Numbered from the stretch's first letter, positions 10,963 to 21,711 are shown. The stretch is DNA of 64,000 bases from Conchocele bisecta (GCA_029237695.1 CM055266.1:110873370-110937369); one strand, 5' to 3'. The notes: generated by a model not told the origin, from the letters alone. A program made the numbers and translations.

Positions 10963-10990
10963 GTGTCCGGTTTAGAGAAGTTCCACTGTA
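10963..10990. mobile_element. Family I half element
   Basis: GTGTCCGGTTTAGAGAAG then TTCCACTGTA: a lone right arm. Confidence 0.6.
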
Positions 10991-10998
10991 GTAGAATG

Positions 10999-11160
10999 TT
11001 TAACCCGTCATGAGATACACAATTTCTCTCCTGGGGAAAAACTGATTATTTTTCTCATTTCTCATAAAAAGTATTGCTACAACTCGGTTGAAACGTCTCA
11101 TTGAGATGCATGAAACGATTACTAACCACATGCATTTTCATTTGAAAATATATACAATAG
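10999..11160. mobile_element. Degraded TTAA-class element, K-like
   Basis: Starts TTTAACCCGTCATGAGATAC, passes TCTCATTTCTCATAAAAAGT, then a weak hairpin CGTCTCATTGAGATG and GTTTCATGCATCTC-type sequence resembling family K. The right end is not found. Confidence 0.35.
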
Positions 11161-11440
11161 AAAAAAATAGAAATTTGGCCTGTCGGCACACGACAGCCAA
11201 TTAAAGAAAATGAGACACATTTGAAAACAAGGAAACACAAATTATAAGCCATTTAACCGAGCGTTAAGGTTTCGAACACACCAAGTCTGTGACCTTGACC
11301 CTGGGCTTAGCGGGAGCGGGACGAATGTGGATTTGTCACATGGCGGTAGAGGACGATTGGAGCAATGTGTGTGTGAAATGTGAAGCATGAAATTGAAGCA
11401 AGATCTGAAATATTATAAGCCATTTACCCCCCGAGCCTTG
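11161..11440. other. No feature recognised
   Basis: Contains two ATTATAAGCCATTTA stretches (about 11241 and 11414) that may be the borders of a small duplication. Confidence 0.3.
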
Positions 11441-11640
11441 AAGTTTCGTACGGGACGGACGGACATTCCTACAAATGGATACTTATGTGGCTAACCCTAA
11501 CCTTTTCCTTTGTTCATCCCTATTGTTCTGTAGCCACATAAACCCATTTTTAGCCACAGGACGGACAGACGGACGGACAGACAGATGGACATATGGATGG
11601 CCATTCGGTGGTGCGGGGGGGGGGGGGGGGCATAAAAAGG
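11441..11640. repeat. D-type tail: GGAC/GACA microsatellite and G16 run
   Basis: Two GGACGGAC blocks (about 11454-11464 and 11560-11592) flank an inverted pair TTATGTGGCTAACCC/TAGCCACATAAACCC. A run of 16 G follows at 11615-11630. The TATGTGGCT hairpin is shared with 28752-28853, which lies in a D element. Confidence 0.65.
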
Positions 11641-11723
11641 ATAACTTAGGAGGACAACTATCACGATTTCATATGCAATATCAAATGCAATATCAACTAT
11701 TTTCACAACCAATTTTGTGAACG

Positions 11724-11850
11724 GACTCATACGAGACAAGCCATGTGATTTTGTAACTAAGAAGATGACTGTGTAACATCTCATGAAAAATATTCACTAA
11801 ATTTACAACATTTTCTGAAAATAACGGTGAAAGTTGACAAAATATTGCTG
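11724..11850. mobile_element. Family W partial
   Basis: GAGACAAGCCATGTGATTTT then CATGAAAAATATTCACTAAA and AAAGTTGACAAAATATT, as in 46795-47045. Right half missing. Confidence 0.5.
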
Positions 11851-12143
11851 GAATACAATAAGCCCCATTTTGCCTTGACCTATTACATCCATCCATCAAT
11901 AGTGCACTTTCCCCTGTCAGGTGTCAATTCCTGGAGCAACCTGCACAACCATTGCCCAGTGAAATTCAAATTGTGGAGTTATCACTTTAATTACATGCTA
12001 TTCCCAAAGGTCATTAAAAAACCACTAGGGTTCGTGTGGTCAAGCTGGCAAAAGTAACAGCTGCAAAATTTATAGGATTTATGCAAGCCAGCCTTGTGAT
12101 AAAACATTTTCTCAACACTTTCTCCTCAATTTGTACATGACAT

Positions 12144-12765
12144 CAGTAGCCTATTTCATCAACATTGCAAAGTATACTTTAGTAGCAAAGTATACTTTGA
12201 GGGAGAAATTTTCAATTTTTTTAAAAATTTATTAATTTTTATTATACTGAATTTATTACATTATCACAGCCATTTAATGGCTGTGATAATGTAATAAATT
12301 CAGTATAATAATTCTGCATACTTTTAATCATGAAATATATGCATTTGTTAGTTATATATGAAATAATGCATTTCAGGAAAAATAAATGATTACTCCCTCA
12401 AAGTATACTTTGCTAGTAAAGTATACTTTGCAATGTTGATGAAATAGGCTACAGTAGCCGATTTCATCAACATTGCAAAGTATACTTTACTAGCAAAGTA
12501 TACTTTGAGGGAGTAATCATTTATTTTTCCTGAAATGCATTATTTTTTCATATAGAACTAACAAATGCATATATTTCATGATTAAAAGTATGCAGAATTA
12601 TTATACTGAATTTATTACATTATCACAGCCATTAAATGGCTGTGATAATGTAATAAATTCAGTATAATAAAAATTAATAAATTTTAAAAAAAATTGAAAA
12701 TTTCTCCCTCAAAGTATACTTTGCTACTAAAGTATACTTTGCAATGTTGATGAAATGGGCTACTG
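12144..12765. mobile_element. Two full family G elements facing each other (622-bp palindrome)
   Basis: A minus copy (12144-12453) and a plus copy (12454-12765) meet at GGCTACAGTAGCC. Each arm carries GCAAAGTATACTTT repeats at its ends and its own inner hairpin ATTATCACAGCCATTTAATGG. The arms differ mainly by small indels in A/T runs (for example near 12210 and 12690), so duplication or conversion is recent. Confidence 0.9.
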
Positions 12766-12817
12766 CACTGTTTGCCAATACCCCTATATACAGGCCTGTG
12801 GTGTTGAAAGGGTTAAT
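12766..12817 (-). mobile_element. Family A terminal fragment
   Basis: CACTGTTTGCCAATACC followed by CCTGTGGTGTTGAAAGGGTTAA: right end only, directly abutting the G palindrome. Confidence 0.7.
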
Positions 12818-12889
12818 CTGATATTATTTATGTCTCTGAATAACAGAATTACATCAGTCTATTGACTGTGCGAGTACACATAACCCTTA

Positions 12890-13096
12890 AAACGATGGGG
12901 AAACAAAAATTTATCATCAGCTGTTGTTATATATATATTGTCTTCTTTCTAATTGCAAATATGGTTTCACAGCACTTTAGAATCATTTCCAAGGGAAATG
13001 ATTCTAAAGTGCTGTGAAACCATGTATGTACGAGAATAATGGAAAATAATTGTTTAACACGAGACAACAAAATTTCATTCAGCAGTGTAAGGGTTA
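12890..13096. mobile_element. Family E MITE, complete
   Basis: ATAACCCTTAAAACG to CAGCAGTGTAAGGGTTAA. Foldback ATGGTTTCACAGCACTTTAG with apex TTTCCAAGGGAAA at 12961-13025. Confidence 0.8.
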
Positions 13097-13142
13097 ATCA
13101 ACCAACACTGGTGTCCCAAGGACCACTTCATCAGTGGCGGCC

Positions 13143-13187
13143 CAAAATGCCATAAGCCCCATTTCTCCAGTCACAGCCACATGTTCA
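13143..13187 (-). mobile_element. Family B terminal fragment
   Basis: CCATAAGCCCCATTTCTCCA then GTCACAGCCACAT: one terminal arm of family B. Confidence 0.7.
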
Positions 13188-13235
13188 GATTGCACACTCC
13201 ACCTTCAAACTGAGATGCCTTCATCTATTACTAAC

Positions 13236-13325
13236 CCCAGGAGAGTATTCATTTTGCTGGTCTCTTCTTTATTGTCCAGGGTCAAGGGGTCAATCTGACC
13301 ATCACTCCGGCCAGGCTGCAGCCGC
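13236..13325 (-). CDS. Candidate 90-bp coding exon, unknown gene
   Basis: On the minus strand the acceptor ATTACTGACTGGTCATCTCCAG (with a CTGAC branch-like motif) precedes 13325, and the donor GTTAGT follows 13236. The open frame reads RLQPGRSDGQIDPLTL then DNKEETSKMNTLLG. It begins with one base completing a codon and ends with two, so the exon is phase-symmetric. The peptide is hydrophilic, with no transmembrane or catalytic motif. Other minus frames are blocked. It may be the 3'-most of several minus-strand exons in the window. Splice sites and frame are seen; gene membership is inferred. Confidence 0.4.
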
Positions 13326-13765
13326 CTGGAGATGACCAGTCAGTAATTAACCAGAATTAGGGGTTCTGTTTGAAGATGAGCTAAAAAATGACAGACACTT
13401 GGGACAGAAGCTGTGGTCAATAGGGGCACCATGGGGGAAACTGACCGGTGCAATAAAATCACCTCAACTTGAAATTGCATTGAAAATACAAGAATTTTGT
13501 TGTACAGTGTGACAGTCATATGATTGTGGAATGAAATATTTTACATTTATTTCAAACTACCACACTGGATAGGGTTGTGTATCAAGTATGAACTTGATCT
13601 GTTGAAAACGTTAGATGTACATTGTATTTTGACAATGAAATATTAAGTTACCAACATATTATGTCGCACATATTATGTCGTTTTCAAATGGTCTGAAATA
13701 ATTTTAATTATACCCAGTATTTAATCTGTGGCAGAGAGAATGTGCACCAACTCATTGGGAAATCC
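13326..13765. other. Unique stretch, possible intron
   Basis: Immediately upstream of the candidate exon on the minus strand. Nothing else recognised. Confidence 0.35.
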
Positions 13766-13890
13766 CAGCATGAATTTTGTTGTCTCGTGTTAATTTATTT
13801 TCCATTATTCTCGCACATACATGGTTTCACAGCACTTCAGAATCATTTCCCTTGGAAATGATTCTAAAGTGCTATGAAACCATGCTTTTA
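13766..13890. mobile_element. Family E half element
   Basis: TTGTTGTCTCGTGTTAATTT, then foldback ATGGTTTCACAGCACTTCAG/AAGTGCTATGAAACCATG. It shares CTCGTGTTAA and the CACAGCAC arm with the copy at 12890; the TTAA ends are lost. Confidence 0.65.
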
Positions 13891-14152
13891 CTATGTGCAA
13901 CATCATTTTCATTATGGACATGCCTTCATCATACAAGGCTGTATAAATATCAAGCAGAAATTATATCAATTACCCCTAAATATGGTGGCTGGTCCATGGA
14001 CTATTAGTTGCATAGCAAATACGAACGACTGTGAAATCTCCAAACCAGACACCAATGTGCCAACTTGGATGGGTTTTACTGTAAGTGTCTACTCAACATT
14101 GTGAAGCAGATAAAATGCAATATTTTTCAATATCCTTATGACAGTCAACATC

Positions 14153-14214
14153 TACAGTGGAATCTCTCTAAACCGGACACCCTGGGAGGTCCGGTTTAGA
14201 GAGGTTCCACTGTA
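14153..14214. mobile_element. Family I miniature pogo-like element (62 bp)
   Basis: TACAGTGGAATCTCTCTAAA and TTTAGAGAGGTTCCACTGTA bound a short CCGGACACC...GGTCCGG centre. This is the shortest complete copy. Confidence 0.8.
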
Positions 14215-14334
14215 AATTAGACATATGGACATGTCAATGCATGTGGGTGTGCTTTGCAAACATGAACATGCATTATCATCAGAGATAGATGACAATGAAA
14301 CATATAAAATTAAGCATACAGAAGACTACATGTG

Positions 14335-14420
14335 TGACCAGTTTAGATAGGTTCACTGTTCAACACAGACAGCTTGGGGATATCCCAGGGTATGTATGGT
14401 CATGAGGTGTTCCACTGTAA
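14335..14420. mobile_element. Decayed family I element
   Basis: ACCAGTTTAGATAGGTTCAC and GAGGTGTTCCACTGTAA with a scrambled CCCAGGGT centre. Confidence 0.45.
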
Positions 14421-14423
14421 ATA

Positions 14424-14958
14424 CAAGAGTGCCTAAGGTCACAATATATGCCCATCGAGTATGTGTTGGAATGATTTGCGAACATACAGTATTACAGTAT
14501 TTAACCTGCAGCTTAAATGGGCATGGAGACAGCATGATGTAGTAGAAAAGGGTGGGGAAATGTTTTTAAAAAAGCAATATTGTCAAAAATTAATTTTTCC
14601 ACATTTTAAAATATGTTTACAATTCATGTATGAAATTTCAGAATGATTTGTTGAAAACTGTGGGAGGAGTTGAGTACTCAAACTTGGCACTCCAATATGC
14701 AGAAAAGTGTGGAAAAATTACTATTTAAACACTTGATATTTTTGTCAAAAATGGATTTTTCGGCGTGAAAAGGAGAGGTGCACATCTTCAATATGTTTAG
14801 AATGCATGTGTGAAGTTTCAGAATGACTGGTTGACAACTGTGGGAGGAGTTGATTACACAAAGTTAGTGGTCCAACAAAAGTTAACAGACCGACGGACGG
14901 ACAGACGGATGGACAACGCCATACCATAAGACGTCCTGTTTTTCAAACGGGTGTATAA
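14424..14958 (+). mobile_element. Family D element, CAAGAGTGCC subtype
   Basis: Opens CAAGAGTGCCTAAGGTCACA, as at 58818. Two diverged ~185-bp units follow, each with GAAATTTCAGAATGA-type text and ACTGTGGGAGGAGTTGA. Then comes a GGACGGACAGACGG tract (14888-14910) and the 3' end TTTTTCAAACGGGTGTATAA, which matches 59375-59400. Confidence 0.65.
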
Positions 14959-15215
14959 AAATATGCCACAATATCCAGCACGACGCCGCCGGAAAAAGCA
15001 GCGCGACAACAACTGCCTGTGAATGTTCAACATTGGCCACCATGAGGCTGGGGCAGACTGACCTCATTGAAACAAAGCAGTTAGTGGATGGATTACACCA
15101 GCAACACAAGTGCAGTCAGGTCAGCTGACTGGTCACTTCTCATAATTAGTGACACAGGCAGGCATTGGATAGACAATACAAGTACAACTATTGCACATTG
15201 AACCACTTGATCAGC

Positions 15216-15755
15216 TGAGCTAAATCCATAAGGGCCCTGTATATACTTTTTAAAAAATCAGTTATATTTTGATAAATGATGTTGAAAGTTCACACAAAAA
15301 TTCAAATCAAATGACGTCAATTCTGGAAAATAATGCATTTTTTAGAAATCACTCGGCAAAAAAGTGCTAGTGCAATTTTATAGATATTACCACAGCCACG
15401 GCCAATTATAATATGATGTGCCAAATAGGGAACAAAAACATTTATGGCAAGCTTGGCACCAGCCTGTGTAGACACCTTTTTCTGTGAGCTAAATCCATAA
15501 GGGCCCTGTATATACTTTTTAAAAAATCAGTTATATTTCTATAAATGATGTTGAAAGTTCACACAAAAATTCAAATCAAATGACTTCAATTCTGGAAAAT
15601 AATGCATTTTTTTAGAAATCACTCGGCAAAAAGTGCTAGTGCAATTTTATAGATATTACCACAGCCACGGCCAATTATAATATGATGTGCCAAATAGGGA
15701 ACAAAAACATTTATAGCAAGCTTGGCACCAGCCTGTGTAGACACCTTTTTCTGTG
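15216..15755. repeat. 268-bp unit in tandem, two copies
   Basis: TGAGCTAAATCCATAAGGGC starts each unit (15216 and 15484). The units are nearly identical through GCACCAGCCTGTGTAGACAC. The few differences (for example GACGTC/GACTTC) imply a recent duplication. Confidence 0.9.
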
Positions 15756-15829
15756 TTTTGAAGTAAATTATATGTGCAAAATATGAGATAAATGAACATT
15801 CACAATACGGAGGTAACCTATAGATTCTG

Positions 15830-15934
<105 letters not shown>

Positions 15935-16164
15935 ATAAAAATAACAAACAAATTTGTCACAATAGACTTACCTTCATGGTCATGTTTTAGATTGCCAGTG
16001 AAAAGTTATGTAAAACTTAAGGCAGTATGACGTCAATCAAATAATCAGTTTTGTGACAGTTGGTTGCATCCTTCCTTCAGATAAAATGCAACTCATTTGA
16101 GAAAAGTTTATTCTCAAATTATTGAATAGTATACATAAACAAGTTATGCATTATATGTACCCTC

Positions 16165-16250
16165 GATGTGAAAAGGTTTGCGACCAGCATAGCCCCAGAT
16201 CAGCCTGCGCATGTGCGCAGTGTGATCAGGGGCTATGCTGTTTGCTGTTC
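16165..16250. mobile_element. Family B core fragment
   Basis: GCATAGCCCCAGATCAGCCT inverted against GTGATCAGGGGCTATGC around GCGCATGTGCGC, then TTTGCTGTTCCATCA. Termini missing. Confidence 0.65.
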
Positions 16251-16319
16251 CATCACTTAGGTATGCTTACCACAATCATCCAAAGTATTAGCTCCTGGTG
16301 CGACTGTAGATGTGGGTAG

Positions 16320-16667
16320 AATGATCAAGATCTGTCATAAATTAATTAATTAATAAACTAATTAGGTACATTTTCTCATTCGATGGCCCAAAATTATGTA
16401 AAATCTCTTGAGATATATAAATTTCCACTAAATTCATCCACACAATAATACATGTTAATATGTTAATGAGCTATTGCAATAATTAACAATTTTATCAAAG
16501 AAATCTATATCCTGTTTATATTTCCTGGTTTCTGCATCCCAGTAAGTGATCGAACATCACAATACATATGGAATGGGTTAGTATAAAAAAAGACCTTCGA
16601 CCAGTGTAGCACCAGATTAGTCAGAGCCACTACATAAAACTATTCAGTCACATAATTATACGAGACA
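16320..16667. other. AT-rich stretch, nothing recognised
   Basis: ATTAATTAATTAATAAACTA at 16340-16360 is low complexity; no other structure. Confidence 0.4.
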
Positions 16668-16820
16668 CACCATGTGATGTTGTACCTTCGGACATCTGCA
16701 CAATTTCATAAATATGTTTACAAAATTTACAATATTTTTCATAAATAAAGTCATAACTTGAAAATGTTCATGTAATTACACAGATGTCCGAAGGTACAAA
16801 ATCACACGGCGTGTCTCATA
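16668..16820. mobile_element. Family W foldback MITE, compact
   Basis: CGAGACACACCATGTGATGT ... GGTACAAAATCACACGGCGT then GTCTC. Inner GTACCTTCGGACATCTG/CAGATGTCCGAAGGTAC arms are perfect. Confidence 0.8.
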
Positions 16821-16829
16821 TGCTTGTAA

Positions 16830-17160
16830 AATCTACAATTGAGGGAGCCCACTTCTTCCACGGACACATTCGATAATTACAAATGTTGTAATGTCCATTT
16901 TCTCAGCAAGCGATTTATACATGTTTTATAATTCCTACGCAGGGACTGGCAAACAGTGTAGTGTCTGATCATATTCCAGTCAGCAACCAATCAAATACAC
17001 ATTGAGCATTTCCGTCAGTCTATACTGGGCCAGCCGATCTTGACCAACACTATTCCGATGTGAAACATCAGCAATTGGAGTCGAGTCAACCCCTAAGTCA
17101 CTGAAATGGAGTCTTCCATTTTGATTTTTAGAATCTATCATCAATCAGAAAAGGAGGCAT
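16830..17160. other. Unique stretch
   Basis: A degenerate family-B-like phrase (GGCAAACAGTGTAGTGTCTG) lies near 16951; nothing else. Confidence 0.35.
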
Positions 17161-17189
17161 TTCATAAAAGGTTGGAAAATATTCACAAA

Positions 17190-17275
17190 TAGTGCAGATC
17201 CTGACGAGACGGCTCGTTACGACAAAGGCCTTTAGGAGGCATATTTGGACAGAGGCATTTCGTGTTGAAAGGGGT
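17190..17275 (-). mobile_element. Family A fragment
   Basis: AGTGCAGATCCTGACGAGAC, GGCTCGTTACGA, then GTGTTGAAAGGGGTTGA: core and right end with internal loss. Confidence 0.6.
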
Positions 17276-17367
17276 TGATTGTAGACATTCTCGCCCCGGA
17301 TGTGTGACCCGGACCCCGAAATGTGGCTTACAGCATTTGTTGCATGTCTACTTCCTGTGACTAAAGG

Positions 17368-17775
17368 TGCATGATCACGTGGTTACAACAACAACAAAGT
17401 CACCCACTCAAAAGTAAGTATTATTTGATAGTTTCCTGAATATGAAACGGATTTTGATGAACTATGGCGCAAACGCGTCTTCAAGAGCTACATTTGGTGG
17501 TCCATGGAGTTCGGCACAGACGTATGTCGTTTTTGCGAAGAATTAATTTCCGTATCGGTAGACACGGAAATCGATTCTTCGCAAAAACAACAGAAGTATG
17601 GGAGAAAATACAGAGACCACCAAATGCAGCTTAACAAGACGCGTTTGGTCCGCCATATTTCATCAAAATCCGTTATGTAATAAGGACAATATAAAAGAAT
17701 ACATACTTTGAATCAGATAGATTCTGGAAGTTTCAGTACTTGTTGTTGTTGTTAGTACCACGTGATCATACACAT
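17368..17775. repeat. About 400-bp imperfect foldback
   Basis: ATGATCACGTGGTTACAACA at the left is inverted against TACCACGTGATCATA at the right. Inner pairs include ACGCGTCTTCAAGAGC/GCTTAACAAGACGCGT, TTTGGTGGTC/GACCACCAAA and TTTTTGCGAAGAAT/ATTCTTCGCAAAAA around about 17555. No second copy in the window. Confidence 0.8.
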
Positions 17776-17904
17776 TGTGACTGGAGAGCTAAACCGTTTT
17801 AACCCTACAGACCATATAAGAGCAAGATTTTCGAACACTGTACTGGGCCGTGTCATCAAGATCTACAGTATTTGTAAATATGTCTTATGTGGCTGGGAAT
17901 GGAT

Positions 17905-18005
17905 TGATTGATTTATTGGTGTTTAATGGCCTATGAACAGCTAAGGTCATTTAAGGCAGGGCCAATAGGTTCGATCCCACATTTAACCTGCTGCAATCAG
18001 GAGAA
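17905..18005. mobile_element. Family C SINE-like fragment inside a family B element
   Basis: TTTATTGGTGTTTAATGGCC, AAGGTCATTTAAGGC and a perfect B-box-like GGTTCGATCCC at about 17968, followed by ACCTGCTGCAATCAGGA. It lies between TGTGGCTGGGAATGG and ACTGGAGAAATGG, both left-end sequence of family B, so it appears to have interrupted that element. Confidence 0.6.
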
Positions 18006-18009
18006 ATAC

Positions 18010-18240
18010 GGTACTGGAGAAATGGGGTTTATGGGTTATGCGGCCAGTGTAGCCCCAGATCAGACTGTACATCCGCGCCGTCTGATGAGTGTCTGCACTG
18101 TTCGCCATTCCATCAATGAAACACCCGGCATGTTTGTAACAAGCAATATAGATCGTTATCAGGCTACATGAGTGTGCTATTTGATTAGGTGCAACACTGG
18201 GCACAAATCCCATAGGCCCCATTTCTCCAGTCACATATAG
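18010..18240 (+). mobile_element. Family B MITE
   Basis: ACTGGAGAAATGGGGTTTAT, core GTAGCCCCAGATCAGACTGT, CCATCAATGAAACACCCGGC, AATATAGATCGTTATCAGGC, right end CCCCATTTCTCCAGTCACAT. Confidence 0.85.
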
Positions 18241-18343
18241 AGACAGGACATCAGTGTCAAGTCTCATCCAAAAGAAAATCGCAGCAGGAAATAGCACAAG
18301 GATGCTTCTTGGAAAATATATATTTATACTGCATAAAATCACA

Positions 18344-18430
18344 GGTGGAAGACTCGGACCTATGACACCAAAAAAATGCCTATTAAAAAAAATCCCATTA
18401 CCCCACCCACTTGGTCTCGTACAGTACATA
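18344..18430. repeat. Half copy of the 391-477 repeat, inverted
   Basis: ACAGGTGGAAGACTCGGACC through CCCACTTGGTCTCGTACAGT, the reverse complement of 391-477 with few changes. Confidence 0.75.
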
Positions 18431-18439
18431 ACGTTAAGT

Positions 18440-19119
18440 CAAGGTGAGCATAAATAGGGCTATTATAGAAAGAGCCCTCTTTTTTCCGGCTCGCACAAAC
18501 ACAATAAACATCGATTAAATGTATGAAATATGTCTCTGGCAATCGATAAAGGTATTAGGTGTGTGAATATACTCACTTCAAATCGCTGTTTCAAGTATTT
18601 ATTGAGTTATTCGCGTTTTGATTACCCCATCCAAAGCGAAAGTTGCGTGTACGAAAGAATCTCACACAGAATCGGAGGCCGTCCGGCTGGATTATCGGTC
18701 ATATTTGGCCGATAGCTGATCCCCAGCTCAAACTAAAGTCGTGCACCATAATCATATACATTAGAGACTCCAACCATACAAAGTTCGTCCAATTGTGATC
18801 GTTCGCCGATCTAAAAAACACTTTTTTCTAATTTTATTGACTTTCTTTCATGATTCGCGTACTATCAGATTATGTCTTCCGGAAACCCTGAAAAGGGAAA
18901 GTCCTCGCGTCTATTTTTAGGTTTAACCAATCAGAGATGTTCTTACATAGACGCTTCGGTGGTTGTATTATGGAAGATAGTGCATTGACCCAGTTCCAGA
19001 TAATGAACGAAATTATAGAAAAAAGTGCACATTCACATCGATGAGATAAAAGGAGGCTATGCGTCCATAAAAAAAATCGTCCATTTTGGGTCTAATTTGG
19101 GAAAGAATCGCAAATTTAA
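18440..19119. other. Unique, CpG-containing stretch
   Basis: Denser CpG than its surroundings (GTCCGGCTGGATTATCGG near 18680) and a CCAAT-like AACCAATCAGAG near 18927. No exon can be assigned. It could be a promoter or simply less decayed unique DNA. Confidence 0.25.
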
Positions 19120-19261
19120 CACGATTTCTGACATTAGTCGTGTAACGAATTTAGCACGATTTTGATATACAAATAGGAAAAAAATTCGGGAGCCAAGGCA
19201 CAACCGTGTACTAACCGAAATCGTGTTATAGTGAAGCGTGTACTAACGGGGTCGCACTGTA
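19120..19261 (-). mobile_element. Pogo/Tigger-like element end
   Basis: The minus strand reads TACAGTGCGACCCCGTTAGT, then repeated CACGATTT/GTACACG phrases, the usual look of a pogo/Tigger terminus. The other end was not found, so the left boundary is arbitrary. Confidence 0.5.
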
Positions 19262-19493
19262 ATGTCATATTTCCATTAATAAGTAGCCAATTGTGAATCC
19301 AGAGACAACTGTTACTACCAATTAGACCAATTGCGCAGGCTCAGTCTACTGAGTATGACATTCGAGTGCATACTCAAAAACATTTCATTATCACATCCTA
19401 CTGTATTGGGAAATTCAATATCTTGTGTGCATGATAGAATGGTTTATACTCTCAGATCCTGATATATGATTTTATAGGACATGATGCATATAT

Positions 19494-19655
19494 AGAGAAT
19501 ACCATGCTAGTGTGTTTTTATATCAGGTTTATCAGGCAAGGCTAGGAAACGCGTAGGAATTCAGAGGCTTGCCGAGGAATTCCTACGCGTTTCCGAGCCG
19601 AGCCTGATAAACTTGATATCAAAACACACTAGTATGGTATTCTATTTATCAGGTA
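19494..19655. mobile_element. H-like foldback element
   Basis: AGAATACCATGCTAGTGTGT is inverted against ACACACTAGTATGGTATTCT. The centre is AGGAAACGCGTAGGAATTC/GAATTCCTACGCGTTTCC with GGCAAGGCT and GAGGCTTGCCGAG as in family H. The arm sequence differs from H, but the layout and centre are shared. Confidence 0.7.
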
Positions 19656-19885
19656 ACACTTTTGACTACATAATGAGCAATTATGAAGTTGTTTTCGTTG
19701 AATAAAACACATACTTGTTCCCTCAACGTCATTCTTCTGACGTAATTTGGCAACGTCGTGTGACGTTGTTCGACCAATAAAACACCAGTTCAAAATGTGT
19801 TGTAACCCGGATATTTGTATTAGGTCAATGCCTGATACAGGAATATGTTATCAGTCAGTATGTATTCTGCTAAGACAAAGCATGT

Positions 19886-20161
19886 AGCCGATTTCACCAA
19901 AATTGCTAAGCATACTTATCTAGCTAAGTATACTTTGAGGGAGTAATCATTTATTTTTCCCGAAATGCATATAGAACCAACAACTGCATATATTTGATGA
20001 TAAAAAGCATGCAGAATTATTATACCTACTGAATTTATTACATTATCACAGCCAAAATGGCTGTGATAATGTAATAAATTCAGTATATTAAAAATTAGTA
20101 AATTTATCCTTCAATTGAAAATTTCTTCCTCAAAGTGTACTTTTGGTGCAATAGGCTACTG
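19886..20161 (+). mobile_element. Family G element
   Basis: GTAGCCGATTTCACCAAAAT, TTTGAGGGAGTAATCATTTA, hairpin ATTATCACAGCCAAAATGGC, ending GCAATAGGCTACTG. Confidence 0.85.
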
Positions 20162-20207
20162 ATAAAATGTCATCATCTTGGTAATGATAACCATGTATTA
20201 TATTCAC

Positions 20208-20469
20208 TGGTGCTGCACTCTGCACCGGCGTAAAATGTTTCACACTAAAAATTGCACCGGTTTTTTGACCGGATGCCACTCAGCTCTACTTAAGACTATT
20301 GTATAAACACATTTTTCCTTATAAAGACATTTGCGCCGGTTACTAGATGAAAATGTGTTTATAAATGCGGTATCTTCTGCTTGTAGCTGAATGGGAATTT
20401 GTCAGGAATCGGGTGCATATTTCGTCTTGAAACATTTTACGCCGGCGCGGAGGTCAGCACCAGTGTCAT
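20208..20469. mobile_element. Family T inverted-repeat element
   Basis: CACTGGTGCTGCACTCTGCA with GCGTAAAATGTTTC at the left; GAAACATTTTACGCCGGCGC and AGCACCAGTG at the right. Inner ATAAACACATTTTTCC/GAAAATGTGTTTAT arms. A second copy, inverted, is at 31188-31424. Confidence 0.75.
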
Positions 20470-20673
20470 TTACATGTATGACCATAAGCTGGTATAAATC
20501 AATCCATTGTAGTATTTCTGGTGAGAGTCGCGCTATTTATTTATTTCAAAGTACTTAACAAAATCATATCCGCTAACAAAAAACAATTGAACTCAATTAT
20601 AAAAATATAATATCCGCATACTTGAAAACCATTTGTCATCAATGTCGCTGCAAACAATGCAAGTACTACAGGT

Positions 20674-20950
20674 GCTACTCCAATGGAAATGATTCTGAAG
20701 TGCTGTCAAAGCATGTTGTAAATTATTCTAATGTGCTGTCAAAACAAGTTTTTTATGATAAAAATGGAAAATAACCCTAACACAGCTGAATTTAAGTTTT
20801 GGCCTCTGTTGTTTGTTATCTATTTTCCATTGTTCTCATCAAAACATGGTTTGACAGCACTTTAGAATCATTTCCATTTATTGAGAAACAAGATGAAATC
20901 TAAACAACAGTAGGTGACACTTTTTGTTTCCAACAGACTAAGGGGTAACC
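20674..20950. mobile_element. Two overlapping family E fragments
   Basis: GGAAATGATTCTGAAGTGCT through AAAAATGGAAAATAACCC, then a second piece with TTTTCCATTGTTCTCATCAA and ATGGTTTGACAGCACTTTAG ending AACAGTAGGTGACA. They look like one E element rearranged at its centre. Confidence 0.6.
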
Positions 20951-21019
20951 GTGAAATGATTGGTTTAATATATTTTATTAAATTATAATTCACATCAATT
21001 TTTATATATAAGCAGTCAG

Positions 21020-21178
21020 GGATTCCGCTGGCGATCGCCACTTTCGCAATTGGCGATAAAAATAAACAATTGGCGATAACAAATTACAATTTTCGGAAAA
21101 AAAATCCAAATTTTGTTTTGATTTTTTTTTCGAAAATTGTAAAAAAATCCCCCCCCCCAGCGGAAATCCCTGAGCAGT
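21020..21178. repeat. Imperfect foldback with GGGATTCCGCTGG arms
   Basis: AGGGATTCCGCTGGCGATCG is inverted against CCAGCGGAAATCCCT, with GGCGATAA repeats and A/T runs between, including C10 at 21149-21158. A related arm (GGCGATTTTTT...CCCAGCGGAATCCCC) lies at about 1232-1264. Confidence 0.5.
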
Positions 21179-21316
21179 ATAAGAGGATTGGAACGAAAGA
21201 ATACTATCTTCGAGTTTCTCTCAACTCAGTGAAATGATTAAAAGGTGATGTTCCGAAAGATGCCGACATAAAGAAAATAGATATTGGAAACTGATTTCTC
21301 TCAAAGTTAAAAATCT

Positions 21317-21531
21317 TAACCCTTAGAATGCGGGAACTGAAAATAGTTGTCTGCTGATAATTCATATATTTTGTCTTTTCTCTCAGTAAAAAGATGGTTT
21401 GGCAGCATTTTAGAATCACTTCCATTGAAAATGATTCTAAAGTGCTGCCAAACCAAGTTTTTGATGAGAAAAATGGAAAAATAACAAATATTCAGCAGAC
21501 GACACAAATTAATTTAGCATTGTAAGGGTTA
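21317..21531. mobile_element. Family E MITE, complete
   Basis: TTAACCCTTAGAATGCGGGA to TTAGCATTGTAAGGGTTA, with inner TTGTCTGCTG/CAGCAGACGAC and the TTTGGCAGCA foldback. Close in sequence to 5837-6040. Confidence 0.85.
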
Positions 21532-21711
21532 GAATTGTTACTGGCAGTATTTGGTCACACGACCACAGCTGGAAATTGTGATATGGTTAGGTTCTAGACT
21601 GGTCATGAGCTTCAGGTCCATAATCATCATCAGAGGGGGTTTGTTTGGTACAAACATACTCTTTATTTTCATCTAATAATCATTTTGGTTTGCATACGAG
21701 TAGTGTTAAGT

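Noticed and set aside
11475..11720. 81-codon plus frame with Gly run
   Set aside because: Produced by GGAC microsatellite and the G16 run.
15958..16030. Minus-strand donor CATGAAG|GTAAGT as a first coding exon
   Set aside because: The donor is excellent, but all frames upstream are closed within a few codons and GACCATGAAG is a common phrase of D-type repeats.
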